Source: Membranipora membranacea
Lineage: Eukaryota; Bryozoa; Gymnolaemata; Cheilostomatida; Membraniporidae
Direction of reading: 5' to 3'
DNA: 64,000 bases
Assembly (NCBI GenBank): GCA_914767715.1
Contig: OU612065.1
Location: 37,138,001-37,202,000, forward strand
In this document: positions 36,301 to 48,500 of the stretch, one piece after another
How positions within the stretch are numbered: the first letter of the stretch is position 1
How the letters are laid out: each line of letters opens with the position of its first letter
Notes under the pieces: model-generated
The model's database searches: none
What the model was told of the DNA's origin: nothing
What the model saw: only the letters and a program-made list of their open reading frames with translations
Made by a program: the position numbers and the translations under genes

Positions 36301-39026
36301 TTCGTTAATTGGTGAGAGTAAATGGTAAATTTTGATCAATGATTTTGAGCAACTGATATGAATTCATGGATCGGTGGTTAAATACACAGTGGGTGATTTG
36401 GGATTCAAGATCCACCCGTATATAAATTCGTGACGATAGTTGAACATAGTTTGAAGAAGCTTTGTGTTATTTTTGCATCGGTTGTCCGCATTAAGATTAT
36501 CAGCATTTTCTACCTGATTTGCTCACAAAAATGAAATAGCATGGTCAAATCAAATGTTAGATCAGCTATTGACATTCAGAAGCTAACAGCTGTCTAACAA
36601 TTACCGTGTGCCAATCTGTCTGATATAGTCTTCATTAATTACTCTAGCTTGCCCACCCTTACCTTGTACAAGGGTGCGAAAGGGGCACTGAATAGCAATA
36701 TAGTATATAGTATAGATCAAGTTTAATCCAATTGCCTGCATTCCACTGGTCGTGCCGCAAACAAAGCCTTTTGTGGCACGACCAGTGGAGGGGGACCAGC
36801 TTCGAATGCAGGCAAATGGAACAAACTCGGTCTAGATATACTCTCACCTTAGATTTGAGGACTGGCCCGGGAGGGAGAGTTCTCTTAGGCTTAGATCTTA
36901 GTTTGATGAATATATGATGTGAATTGTGAAGCTGGATAGCATCATGTGAATCAAAACATGACGGGCAGATCAGAAATCCTTCGCACATCCTGATAAGAAC
37001 AAAGAAAATAAAATACGCATGCAATATACATTAAATAATATAATGACTGATCATAATATCATTGAACAAATATGATATAAATTCACTCATTGAGTTTATA
37101 ACTGCGATAATCAATAATTTGCTGAAGACCATCGCGGTAGGCCTCATTTTCAGAAAACACTGAGATACTTTGGTTTGAAGGAAAGAGTACAAGTTTAATT
37201 CTTAAGTGAAAGTACTCTCTGGTCTGAGCAAGGAGTTAGAGACTCCTTGGTCTGAGGTTGATTCTAATAAACAACTCATCTTGTCATCAATTATTAACTG
37301 CACGGCTGACCAAGCCACAACAATCTGACAAGCACAAGTGCCAAAAAACTCAAACTGAAGACCCCCAACTACAAAGTCCCAGGACAGCACTCACCCACAC
37401 ATATATCTTGTATCTGAATATTTCTCCATATTACAAGCGCAACATTTATATTTCACTTTCCGTCGTCTATCAGCTTCTATTGTTGAGACAGATCCAATAC
37501 CTGCGACAGCCAGTCCAGCAAGTACTCCACCAAGCCCACCTGTCAGTACTCCAACGGTTACACCTGCCAGAAGTGACAGCCCCACACTAGCACCTGTGCT
37601 CCCCTGATCAGTCCTTCTATTTGCTCTACCCTCGTCAATGTAATCACCAACATAGAAGTCCTCATCGATCTCATCCTCTATAAATATAGTTGTCATTGAT
37701 GACTAATATCTAGATCATGTTTGATCAAGATTGCCTGCATTTGCGATTGTTTCCCGCTACTGTGGCTTGTCAGTAGCGGGGAGCTATTCTCAACACAGGC
37801 AACCTGATCAAACTTGATCTAACCACAGAATAAGGATATACAGAGAGGACAGTTCAATGATAGTTATAGTGCCTGCGGTTTTTGATTCACTGGGGGAAAA
37901 TTGTGCACAGCTGGATGCCAAAAACTCATTATCTCTATATGTTATAATGACACTTTTCTTGCAGACATCCCTACCTTTGATGGGCCATAATTCATTCTGT
38001 ATTTATTCTAAAGACTGATTTCCAACTTTGTTGAAATGTCCAACCTTCAAGCTATACACCATATTATTGTCATTTTGTGCTAGGATTCATAGGCTAAGAG
38101 TAATCCAGGTTTTTAAAATGAGTTTTTTCATATGGATTTACGTGTGACAATTGATAGACGGCTGGTCATCAAAATTAGGAAATGGCCGTGCATTGACCTA
38201 AGCCCCATGTAAATCTATATGATAAAACTCATTTTAAAAACCTGGATTACTCATAGCCTATGTATCCTAGCAAAAAATGACAATAATATGGTGTATAGCT
38301 TGAAGATTGGACATTTCAGAAAAGTTGGAAATCAGTCTTTAGGATAAATACAGAATGAATTATGACCTATCAAAGGTGGCTATGTCTGCATGACAAAACT
38401 CCACTGTAACTAACATATATTCTGAAATTGGCAGGTGGCCAGATTGATGAATTTCCCCCAGTGGATAAAAACCGCAGGCACTATAACGATCATTGAAGTG
38501 TCCCCTCTGCATATCCTTACTCTGTGATATAACTAATATATAATCACTTAAATAGCCACTAATCACTTGAATAATGAAAAAAGATCTTTTGCAGCATACC
38601 CTCCAAATTATTCTTGATGATGTTTGAAACTTATACAACGTTGATTTGTGGTATATTTGGTTCACATACTTCATACATCGACGGGATATACACTAACACG
38701 CTATTGGCTATACATAAAAATTTCAGCTATACCTACTCACCTATCGGTGGTGCTATCGGTTCTGGTCTGTCATGCATTCGTATTACTTCTACCACTTTGT
38801 TTGCAAACTCATTTGGGATAAGGGAGTCAAGCAAACCTATCGGAGGGACTGTCATATCACGGCATATCGGGCATTCCTTTACTTGCTCATTTCTATCGGC
38901 CCGATACTCTCTTAAACAATGTAAACAGAAAGTGTGCGTGCATGTGAGCATCCTGGCATCGTCGAACACATCTGTGCAGATTGCGCATGTCACACTGTCT
39001 TTGGTATTCTCCACAACCCTTTCCAT
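33389..39026 (-). CDS. RING - hydrophobic segment - ZZ - ZZ protein, gene A (intact)
   Basis: Five exons join in phase: 39026-38741, 37677-37395, 36989-36848, 35841-35693 and 33533-33389 (TAA), giving 334 residues. Residues 14-55 form a C3HC4 RING finger (C14, C17, C29, H31, C34, C37, C52, C55). RING proteins of this kind are usually E3 ubiquitin ligases. Residues 127-159 are a Gly/Val/Leu-rich hydrophobic stretch, probably a membrane anchor. Two ZZ-type zinc fingers follow (first Cys pairs C174/C177 and C271/C274). Each is cut by a phase-2 intron at the same spot (CG|MC), so one ZZ arose by exon duplication. The start is the first ATG of the RING exon. Introns hold hairpin MITEs, a 0.7-kb palindrome and a SINE. 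Paralogues B (41.3-44.6 kb) and A' (51.4-54.2 kb) are broken. Ligase activity and membrane placement are inferred. Confidence 0.8.
33870..34060 (+). mobile_element. tRNA-like SINE, second family
   Basis: GGATGGCGAGATGGAAAAAT begins an A-box-like region, and GGGTTAAAATCCC about 85 bases on resembles a B box. The body differs from the 24.8-kb SINE family. It lies in the last intron of RING-ZZ gene A. Confidence 0.4.
36711..36838. mobile_element. Hairpin MITE in intron 3 of RING-ZZ A
   Basis: Outer inverted repeats TAGATCAAGTTTAATCCAAT / ...GGAACAAACTCGGTCTAGA and 'gcctgcatt'/'aatgcaggc' enclose an inner perfect stem (CCACTGGTCGTGCCGC ... mirrored). The right duplicate (52990-53127) has the same element, so insertion preceded the duplication. 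Confidence 0.65.
37708..37821. mobile_element. Hairpin MITE in intron 1 of RING-ZZ A
   Basis: The ends TCTAGATCATGTTTGATCAA and TTGATCAGG...TGATCTAAC are inverted, enclosing 'cccgctactg...cagtagcggg'. It has the same outer TIR as 36711 but a different inner stem. The copy in the right duplicate is at 52033-52147. Confidence 0.65.
37825..38526. mobile_element. Large palindromic foldback element, ~0.7 kb
   Basis: The left arm begins CACAGAATAAGGATATACAG and the right arm ends CATATCCTTACTCTGTG. Over about 300 bp each way the arms match as inverted repeats (shared tracts 'gtgcctgcggttttt', 'acaccatattattgtcattt', 'aatccaggtttttaaaatga'), leaving a ~60-base centre. It sits in intron 1 of RING-ZZ A next to a MITE. 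The right duplicate has no trace of it (junction near 52030), so it either inserted after the duplication or was lost from the other copy. It is non-coding. Confidence 0.75.
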
Positions 39027-39844
39027 TTTGATCTACAAGTACACATCATAGGCATAAATGTTAGCTGTTTAACAGTTTATAACTTTCTGATAATGTATGT
39101 GTGGTGCTTGACTCATTAATGTTCAGATCAAAACTTCAAATCACAGCAACAGGCAATCATGAATTCCACAATGAGTCTAGTCAATGTCTCCATTGAGAGT
39201 ATGTGAATGAAAGCATACAGCCAAACAGCTACTGCCTGTAGTAGGCCTATACATCACTCGGAAATCTTGCTGCAGAGATGGGGAACAGGACTTGGTGTGC
39301 GTGTAGTACACATTGAAGTATAACTATAGATATCAAACTATCAGCACTGGTATACGGCAGTAGCACAACTAATCAGCAATCATAATGCATATAGGTTATG
39401 AGGTTAGGCAATGAGTTAGCCAACATGGTGCCAGTGATCCAAGCTATCCTTGTGTATAGGAACTGGGAGGCATGACGTGTGTGACTCTTGTACTGCCAGG
39501 TCCTGTTGTGTGTGCAATACAAATCTGACTATAGTATATGAGCAGCTATGACCAAGTCCAATGAGCTCTACTAACAAGGATAGTACTAGTAACATAATAA
39601 TGTCACTCAGTAGTAAGTAGAGCCTGAGAGAAGCAGCACACAATATATTGATTAGTGGAGGGTGCCTTCCTTATTACTACTATTTTCTCTACTTACTTAC
39701 TTACATCAGGGAGAATGGAATTATCCCTGCTTACATAGATAGTAGTACCTAACTGCTGGAAGACTCTACTACTATAAATAAGTAACTTGACTGTAATACT
39801 ACATCAGCCGACCATGAATGTCTCTGTGACATTTAGATCAGCTC

Positions 39845-39904
39845 CTCTCTCTCTCTCCCTCCCTCCCTCCCTCCCTCCCTCCCTCCCTCTCTCTCTCTCT
39901 CTCT
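39845..39904. repeat. (CTCC)n / (CT)n pyrimidine tract
   Basis: CT dinucleotides flank a run of about eight CTCC tetramers. It is purely simple-sequence DNA upstream of RING-ZZ A. Confidence 0.95.
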
Positions 39905-40423
39905 TCAGGTTAATCCGACGCGCCTTTGGGAAAAAGCATAAGACGGAAGAGTAGCTTTGATTGTTCGGGTCTAGCGTTGATCAGTGTTGAATCTGAAGTC
40001 AGCGTCTGCAGTAGACTCATAGTGGAAAAAATAACATTTATAGACACAGTTAATCAACTTTCAGGCATAGAAAATCTATAAATAATATAAATATAAATAA
40101 TATGCTGTGTATCTTCTCTCTTCAAGCTTTGTGAATAGTCACTAAAACACACTCAGTAGTAGCAATCCATCCTACTACACAAAACGACTGTAAAACTATG
40201 ATCAGTGAATGACAGCGACTTAGTCTGGAATTTCCAGAATAGTAAATTTCTACATGTGTCTACAATAAATAAGTTGGAAGTGATCTTTGAAGGTACCTTT
40301 TTCATGATCAACTTATCGTACATGAGCAGAGGCTAATATATTGCAATATGAGTTTTCTCAAAGGTCTCTAACAAACACAGACAACTCCAAAACACAATCA
40401 AATTAGTCATATTGGGACAACAT

Positions 40424-40477
40424 GGTGACAACAATGAACTAAACCTCCAATTGGAGGTTTAGTTCATTGGTGACAAC
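40424..40477. mobile_element. 36-bp perfect palindrome flanked by 9-bp direct repeats
   Basis: AATGAACTAAACCTCC (40433-40448), AATT, then GGAGGTTTAGTTCATT (40453-40468) is a perfect palindrome. It is bounded on both sides by the direct repeat GGTGACAAC (40424-40432, 40469-40477). This is what two fused transposon ends inside a 9-bp target duplication would look like. The same end sequence (AATGAACTAAACCTC) occurs alone at 49902-49916. Confidence 0.7.
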
Positions 40478-41315
40478 ACACAAGGCAGTTGGCCATATTG
40501 GTTTATAGCTAGCAGATTAGAACCAAACAACTTTCTACATATTGATTGATGGCTGTAGAAAATTGAATGCAACTTGCTTCATCAATATTGAAGGTTGCAC
40601 TTCTTTTTGGTGGTCACAGGCATTCACTGGCTTCACTAAATAAGTGGGTGGTCAATTAGGCTAGGTCTCAGAACAAGGTGATTTTTTACGGTAGGCTTTG
40701 AGAAGTTATCAACCAGTCAAATGGTCACAAAATGATTTCCGGTTAGTTTCAGTATGAGATTGTTATTGTTGATCATGTACACGGACAACACACATACATT
40801 TACATAATAGCAATATCCATCAAGGACTGTGTAATACAAACAAAGTGTTATAAAACCTTAAAAGGTTAACAAAATAGCTCCAAATAATCATACAAAATAA
40901 GCACCAAGATATTGTAAATGAAACGAGTTTGTTCGAGTTGGGCAACTTCACGGCAAAACAAAGGGAGTGTGGTGGTCAACCGATTCCCGAGAAAATAGAC
41001 TTGAGGATTCAAAATATAAAATAACTGGTAAGAGATTTCTTATTTGTTGAAAGGTGAGTGTAAAAATGCTGCTCTTGAGTATCGACATGTTTTCGTAAAA
41101 AGACTAGAATACTACCACCAATGATATAGATATTGCGCAATAAGCGGTATATAGAATATCCATGAGTACAGAGATGAGAAATTGATCAGTTTGATCTATT
41201 ATCCGACATACAAGGTGCGCCTTCTCGACTTTTTCCTACGGTTTATCAGTTCAGAGGGCATGGCTTGAATGAAGGCGTAGTATTGTTAGCAGGTGTATTG
41301 TAGGTAAGTAGAGAG

Positions 41316-44300
41316 TTAGTAGAAATGAGCCCTCAGTAGAGGCTCAGATACAAAGTTAACCTCAGCTTTATGTTTGATCACCATGAAGACATGAGATTTA
41401 TTGTGAATCTTGTGAGCAAAGTTCTCACATTGTGAACACAGATCATAGTTCTTACACATCCTGAAAACAAATTAAACATTCCTGTTTATTTCCTGAATCA
41501 TAAGGAATTGAAGAGAACCAGTACAACAACTTTATAGTTGGGAGCTAAAGCCAACTACATGACAATGAGGCACATACTGGCTTATATGTATCACAGTGGA
41601 TAGAGAATCAGTGCAAAGAATAGGGGGGGGGGGGGGCAAACACAAGGGGAGAGTTGTCTTCTCGGCATTTATGTTCTGACAACTCCTGATATTTGCTAGC
41701 TTGTAACCAGGGTGTGGTAACAGGGGCTATGGAGTGCGGTGATGTCCCAAACTACCTGCTTGCTTGTAACATCACAAAAAGATGCTTCTGTAAGTCGATA
41801 CCTAAGTTGTTAACATCAGATTCATCGGTTAATTATACTACTTAGCCACATAACCAACAGTTTCAATGATATTTTATAAATATTACTGACTGGTATCAGC
41901 AATGTAACGGTGTTACACAATGATTCCCCTTGATATTGAACCATACTGTGCATACCAAACATATAAAAATTCTGCATACAGAGATACATGGAGAATCCAG
42001 AAACAATTGAACAATTTTATAACATGGATTATCTTTTTGCGTGGTTTTGGTTAATTGCATTTTGGTAATAGCGCCATCCCTTGATTGGCATTGTACCACA
42101 GAAGGCACATTTTATACCAGGAACTCTCAGTAACCTCTCAGGGTGATGGATATACGCTCTGCCGTGTGTCGTTGCTGTGAAGTCTAATGTCTCTGCCAAG
42201 CTAAAAGCCTGTAACATGAGGGTAATTATGTATACAGGACATACACCATATGTGATGATGGTACTAATATGACAACAAACATGACACAGGAGATGAGCCT
42301 ACCTTGATATGTATGTTATCAAGTTAATTGTGTTTGCAATAAAAAATCAACCAGATCATGCCATGCCTCAATTTATCACCTATCACATCAGAAGATGTGA
42401 AATTTTGTTGTTTGTTGTTAAGCTCCTTTTTTCCACTTATGTTACTAGATAATGTTACAGCTCATTATGTGTTAGGTGGGTTATGACTATGTTGAAACAG
42501 GCAGATATTCGGAGACAAATTTGTTAACATGGAGGATCGGGATGTTTCTCAAATAAAAACCGACAACTCAAGTGATTGCTATTATTTGGGGAAAAGTTGA
42601 TTTTTATTTGAAGCTTACTTATCCAGAGTGTTACAATAACGAAATCTTCAAAAAAACGCCAGCCAAATATATATGATATGACATGAAGATAAATCAATTT
42701 CCTTATCTGTGGTTTGGAAACTGGTCCGAGTGGAAGTTGTCTTACTTGTTTACACTTGAGTTTGAGAAAGACATGCTGGCGCTGTGAGAGGGTGTCCGAC
42801 ATCTTAAAACACTCAGGACATAACGTGAAGTCATTGCACATCCTAGAAAGTGAAATAAGAATAGTTCAGTTACATTCATTGATTTCAGTTATATTTTCCT
42901 GTTGAAATACCTTATTTATGAGAGAAGACTCTAATGCATAAAAAGGGGATGTACATACAGAGGCAGCAATCAAATAAAGATTTTTTTCTTGGATGGATTG
43001 CCCTAGTACTCTCAAGGATATAAATTTCTGTGTTTACTTATCTACTGCCTGCCGCAATGGTAAGCATGTGACTATGCAAACAAGGGTTAAACATTGTCAT
43101 GGGTCCCAGTGATTGGCCAAGAATGGCAAGCTCAAACATAGTAAACACGTAGGGTGTAGGACACAGATTGGTATGATGTGAGCGCACAACTCCAAAATGT
43201 AAACAGCAGGGTAAATGATAAACGCCATCCCTAACCTCACCACAAACAACTAAGGATAATGCTTTGGAAGGATTTGATGGTTCAACTTATGTCTCATTCC
43301 TTTGTTGATCGTTCCAGCCCCCAGAAAACTCAGGCCTATTTATTTATGTTATGCGATCTTGTACACAGCTGAATTCTTTGTATCAACAATTAGAGCATAT
43401 GGTGCACCCTCAACTCAGTGTCTTTCCCCTCATCGAAAGCCTATTCCAACATATAAAAGTCTGCTGCATAGTTCCTGAGAGTTATGAGATGTGCTCAGGA
43501 CGTGACAACATTTCGAATACTGAGGAAAAACAAGTCTCCTAGTAGCCTATATTGGGCTATGTTATGCGGGAGATGTGTAAATATATGTGGAGGGCAGCAG
43601 CTGATTTCCCCAGGTCCTATCCAACTTATCCAGACAAGTAAACTTGTGTCACAAGTTTAGCCATATTCCATGTACACATATTCCTGTTGGTAACATGTTC
43701 AATTGAAAACAGAGACCAGATCAAACAAAACTTACCCACATCTGTATCTGAGCAGTGATATCACTCTTGTATTACATCCACTACACATGAATACTTCTTT
43801 GTGATGTTTTATATTCTTTTTCTCCACTCGTAGAGCACTATAAGGTCCAATCATTATAATGAGTAAGCTGATCATCATTGACATATAATGGAAGCCAAAG
43901 CTGGTGGCTACGCTGGCAGCCAGGAGCACTGATATGGCGACACTGTCGATTGTGTTACTGGTGAATAGAGTCGGTCTGTTGGCTAGGACAGCATTGTCCA
44001 GGACGAGACTACCGACTATCAGCTCAGAGGCATCGGAATTCTCTGCACCATCTGAAAACATCGGTAAGTTATTGTATGTAACTCATAAGATAATCTGTAA
44101 AGGCACACACACAGCAAAATGTCTGCTGATCATCTGCATGTTTGTTACATAAAATAGATTACCTCTCTAGTCTAGCAGGGGACGCTCCTGTTGGCGCTTA
44201 ATTGAGTGAGATACAGAAGCCAGTGTTCCATAGTTGTCAAGCACAACATGGTGATTGGATTAGAATAAATGATTGGTCTGTATTTATCAGGTCTTACCAG

Positions 44301-44643
44301 AGGCGCCCTGTGGATTGGACGCTTCATCGCTGGCACGTATAAGATTAGCAACATTGTTTGCAAACACGTTAACTGGTATCTGTGGAATGTCAGCTAGAGG
44401 AGAAACAGTTTTCTCTCTACAAACAGGACATGGTATGTCTGTAACACCATCTTCTCCACCCTACGCCTGACAGCCGATCAGGCAGTGCATACAGAAGGAA
44501 TGGGAACAAGTGAGAATTCTGGCATCATTAAACAGCTCCACACAAACTGAGCATGTAACCGTCTCTCTGCTTTCCTCCAACTCTTTTGACACCACCCCTA
44601 CAAACACATCGGAACTCATGTAATGTACATCAGAAAAGTACAT
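41316..44643 (-). pseudogene. RING-ZZ paralogue B, apparently decayed
   Basis: This locus has the exon order of gene A: 44643-44298 (RING), 44051-43736 (two hydrophobic segments and the start of ZZ1), 42842-~42707 (rest of ZZ1), 42208-~42085 (start of ZZ2) and 41460-41316 (end of ZZ2, TAA). Exon 5 has exactly the length of A's. Three defects are visible. A TAG (44463-44461) interrupts the RING between Cys 6 and the CPVC pair. The exon 3 donor, GT in A, reads CAG|ATAAGG. The exon 4 donor region reads TGCAATTAAC where A has TGCGGGTAAG. The rest is well conserved (MCNDFTLCPEC, IKCAFCGTMPIKGWRY), so decay is recent or some exons are still used in another form. Two membrane segments in exon 2 differ from A. 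Confidence 0.7.
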
Positions 44644-44684
44644 ATATAGATTGGTCTATGAAAGGTATACTAATATGTGTACTG

Positions 44685-44751
44685 TGCTCTCAAACACTGG
44701 CTGCCTTGTTGGTGACCCGTTCAACAACCGGGCAGCCAGTGTTTGAGAGCA
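44685..44751. repeat. 21-bp perfect hairpin upstream of RING-ZZ B
   Basis: TGCTCTCAAACACTGGCTGCC (44685-44705) is mirrored exactly at 44731-44751, with a 25-base loop. The stem is perfect, so it is young or conserved. It probably represents a tiny foldback element. Confidence 0.6.
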
Positions 44752-44929
44752 TGATACGCATGATGACACATGGCCTTCATTGGTACAATGTGTTGAATGG
44801 TCTGTGTCTAAGACAAGAGAACCCTGATGTCTGTTTTGAAGAGTCATAAACGCTCACCTCATTTTTGAAGGTATTAGGCATTGGCAAATCCATTATACAC
44901 TTATCGATTCCAGGTCGGCTGTGGTAAAT

Positions 44930-45015
44930 GGCCCGCGACAGCCAAGGCAGGTAGTACTAGTCAAACAGTGCACCCTGTGGGGTTCGAACCTGGGACCTTA
45001 TGATTCCAATCTATA
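44930..45015 (-). mobile_element. tRNA-like SINE fragment (B-box half)
   Basis: On the minus strand CCAGGTTCGAACCCCACAGG forms a good T-arm/B box, and the acceptor side follows. The A-box half is not recognisable, so this is a fragment and not a tRNA gene. Confidence 0.4.
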
Positions 45016-45565
45016 TCAGGCCCTAGTGATGGGTACTTTCATACTTCATACTTTCAAACTGCAGTAGGCTCTCTCCATACATGGTGGTTAGTAGTCTGAG
45101 TGAAATGCTACTCTTACTCATAGTCAGTGAATAAGGCCACTAGACTATAAGACTGGAGATGTCTACTTACTTTACTAACACTCATTGATTAATAAATTGA
45201 TCAGGGAGAATTCTCCTTGATCTAATGGAAGCCATTTACCTTTACCAAACCATTACAGTGTTTATGAGCCAAGATCCACATAAATAATAACTTACATGTT
45301 AATACTTGGGTGTTAGGTTGCACAGTGTTATCGAAGTCAATATAGCCAATATAGAAGCTCCTGAATAGTAGTTGAACTTTTGCTGACTGATTCCTATTTA
45401 TTATTGTTTTTCTCTCTCCACAAAATGAAACTTATCCTCGTTTTAGTTTCGTATCAGGATTAGGTGTGTGATGAATCACAGACAGCAGGTCACTGACAGT
45501 TGATTTGATGAGTTGCAGCCTTGTGTGTGTGTGGTTTGTGTTTGTTGTGAAGGGAAGAATTTGTT

Positions 45566-48500
45566 ATGCCACATAGCAGGGTAGAAGGGGCGTGGCCTGA
45601 TACTCTTGTTTCATTGGTTTACTTATTTGTAGATAACTCTGCACCTAAGACGGATGGTACACTGCCCCAGGTTGAAAACCACAGTGGGCAGACAACCAAT
45701 TCTCAAACACCCACCGAGCATCATGGGAGCGGTTGTGAAAGGCAGGAGGTTGAGTGGCCAAAGATGAGCAGTGTCAAGACTTGGCGTGAGCTTGACGAAT
45801 ATGCAGTTGTTGCTCTCAACTCTGCATTGACTGGAAGCGGTGAGAAAAAGGCCAAACAACTGCCTGCTATCCTCTTTTCAATTTGTGAGGAGAAGTTTGG
45901 CTTAGTTGCGAAACGAGGTGGAACTCAGTGCACCAAAATACCAAATAGACGCCAATATGAGAAAGGCAAACTGAGAACTCAGCAACGCGCGCTGAGAGAG
46001 AGAATGAGAAATTGCGCTGAATCAGAAAGGCATGGGCTTTCTGTATTGCTTAATGATGTCAAGGAACGAATAAGAAGGCTAGCCAGAGCTGAGGCCTTGA
46101 GGAGGAAGAAGAAGTTGAAGCGAAAGAACTTGAACAATTTCATGAAAAATCCATACGGATTTGCCAAGAAGTTGTTTGAGCAGAGTAAGAGCGGCGAGCT
46201 CAAGGCTAGTCAGGCAGAAGTTGAGGCACACTTGGCAAAAGTGTGCGGTAACAAGAGCGAGGTGAACACTGATATTGCTGGGCTTAAACGTCCAACATCT
46301 CCAGGTTTCAGTTTTGAGATGGGTGATATCAAGCTTGGAGAAGTTGCACATGTAGTTACCAAGGCACGTGCCAAAAGTGCTCCAGGAATTAATGGCATCA
46401 GTTATAAGCTATACAAGAAATGTCCAGGCATACTGGAGATCTTGACAAAAGTGCTCAACCAAATCTGGAAGTCTGGCAAAATCCCAGATGAGTGGTGTTG
46501 TGCGAATGGTGTGTATATACCGAAAGAGGATAAGGCGGAGGACCTAGGGCAGTTTAGACCAATATCACTGCTAAATGTAGAAGGCAAGATATTCTTCAGC
46601 GTTCTGGCAAAACGCCTCACAGATTATCTTATGAACAATGGATTCATTGATCCATCAGTTCAGAAGGCAGGCATCCCAGGATTCCCTGGTTGTCTTGAGC
46701 ATGTGAGCATGATTAGGTCAGCAATAAAGTCTGCTAAACAAGCAAAATCGAACCTTGAGGTAATCTGGTTGGATTTGGCGAATGCCTATGGTTCTGTACC
46801 GCACAGCATAATTGACCTCGCACTATCACACTTCTGGGTGCCCGACAGGCTAAGGGTTATGGTTGAGCGCTACTATAAAAAGTTCAAAATGCGATTCACT
46901 ACTAAGAACTTTACCACGAGCTGGCAAGAGCTGGCAGTAGGCATCCCTATGGGATGTGCTATATCACCTTTGCTATTCATTATGGTGATGGAGATAGTTA
47001 TACGGAATTCACAAGGCAGTGTGAATGGGATCCAGGTTGCGAATAACCAGATACTACCGCCGATGAGGGCCTTTATGGACGATATTACAATAATATCACC
47101 AGATAAGGCCCAGGTTGTAGCTTCAATCGATAGACTGCATGAGTTGATAGAGAGATGTGCGATGCGATTCAAACCTAGCAAGAGCCGGTCCCTGTCTTTG
47201 TGTAAAGGCAAACCTGTACCAAATACCTACTTCATAGGAACAGAGCGTATTCCCACGCTTGCAGAGCAGCCTGTGAAGAGCTTAGGAAGATGGTATAGTT
47301 TACCGATCACAGACAGGTTTCGCGGAAACGAGGTGAAAAAGCAACTCATTACAGGGCTGGACGCGATTGAAAAATGTGGTCTGTCTGGCAAATACAAAGC
47401 CTGGATTCTCAACTTTGCACTCATGCCTCGAATTCTGTGGCCTCTGACAGTTTATGATTTTCCGCTAACACCAGTTGAGAGAATGGAGCAAATGATTAAC
47501 AAGCACATGCGTGGGTGGCTTGGAGTTCCAAGGAGCTTCAACACTAATGCACTGTATGCCAGTTCGTTTACTCTTTCACTACCTATGAAATCGCTTGTGG
47601 AAGAGTACAAAACATCAAAGGCGAGACTGGATATGATGTTGAACGAGTCACCAGACCAGGTGATAAGGGAATGTGCTCCAACACTTGACACTGGTAAAAA
47701 ATGGTCTGTCACAGAGACTGTCAGAGATGCCAAATCTCGACTGGAGATAAGTGAGATTGTGGGTGCTGTGACAACTGCACGTCATGGCATCGGCTGGGAA
47801 GCAAACCGGTGGTTCTCAAAGGAAAGCCCAAAGGTTAGACGGGAGATGGTAGTTGATGAGGTGCGCAAGATGGAAGAGGAGCGCCGCCAGACACAAGCTG
47901 TAGGCCAAGCCCAACAAGGCAGGTGGACTTGTTGGGAGTCTGTTGAGCAGCGTCAGCTCAAATGGACAGAATTGTGGTCGATGGAGCCACAAAGGATCAG
48001 CTTTCTGGTTGGTGCAGCTTATGATCAACTACCTACCCCGGCAAACCTGGAACGCTGGAATTTGACCGAGAACTCGAAATGCGCCGAGTGCTCGGCTAAG
48101 GGCACACTTCGACATATACTGTCGAATTGCCAACAGAGCCTGGGAAGATACACGTATAGGCATAATCAAGTCCTGAAAGTGTTGTGTAAATATGTCACGG
48201 AGAAGTGTGAATATGCTAATGCTGGTGGTGAAGCGCGTGAAAAGATTTTGCGCAAAAAGGGATTGATGAACAGCGAAGAATGGCAGGTGAGATGCGACCT
48301 CACAGAGCAGCTCAGCATGCCACAGCATATTGTGATCACGAACCAAAGACCAGACTTAATTGTTTGGTCTGACAAAGAAAAAGCACTAATACTGATGGAA
48401 TTGACGGTGCCTTGGGAAGAAAATCTCTCATATGCGCATGAGAGAAAACTGACAAGATACGAAGATCTGGTCACACAATGCCAAGACAAAGGTTGGAATT

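Larger units (their letters stand above)
34398..39312. repeat. Left copy of an inverted ~5-kb segmental duplication
   Basis: Read on the minus strand this block matches 50705-55517 read on the plus strand, with small differences and several large indels. It includes exons 1-4 of RING-ZZ gene A and about 1.3 kb beyond exon 4. The final exon (33389-33533) lies outside it. One boundary (near 34398, 'tccataataag') coincides with a retrotransposon tail in the right copy. The other (about 39312, 'gtagtacacat') abuts a minisatellite in the right copy. Confidence 0.85.
39313..41310. other. Region between RING-ZZ A and B; simple repeats and a mini-palindrome only
   Basis: Apart from the pyrimidine tract and the palindrome at 40424, I find no exon or RNA gene. 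Promoter elements for gene A should lie just beyond 39026, but I see no clear TATA box. Confidence 0.4.

Noticed and set aside
38614-39051. 145-codon plus-strand frame (and its mirror 51416-51895)
   Set aside because: Antisense of the RING exon; it is open in both copies only because they are duplicates.
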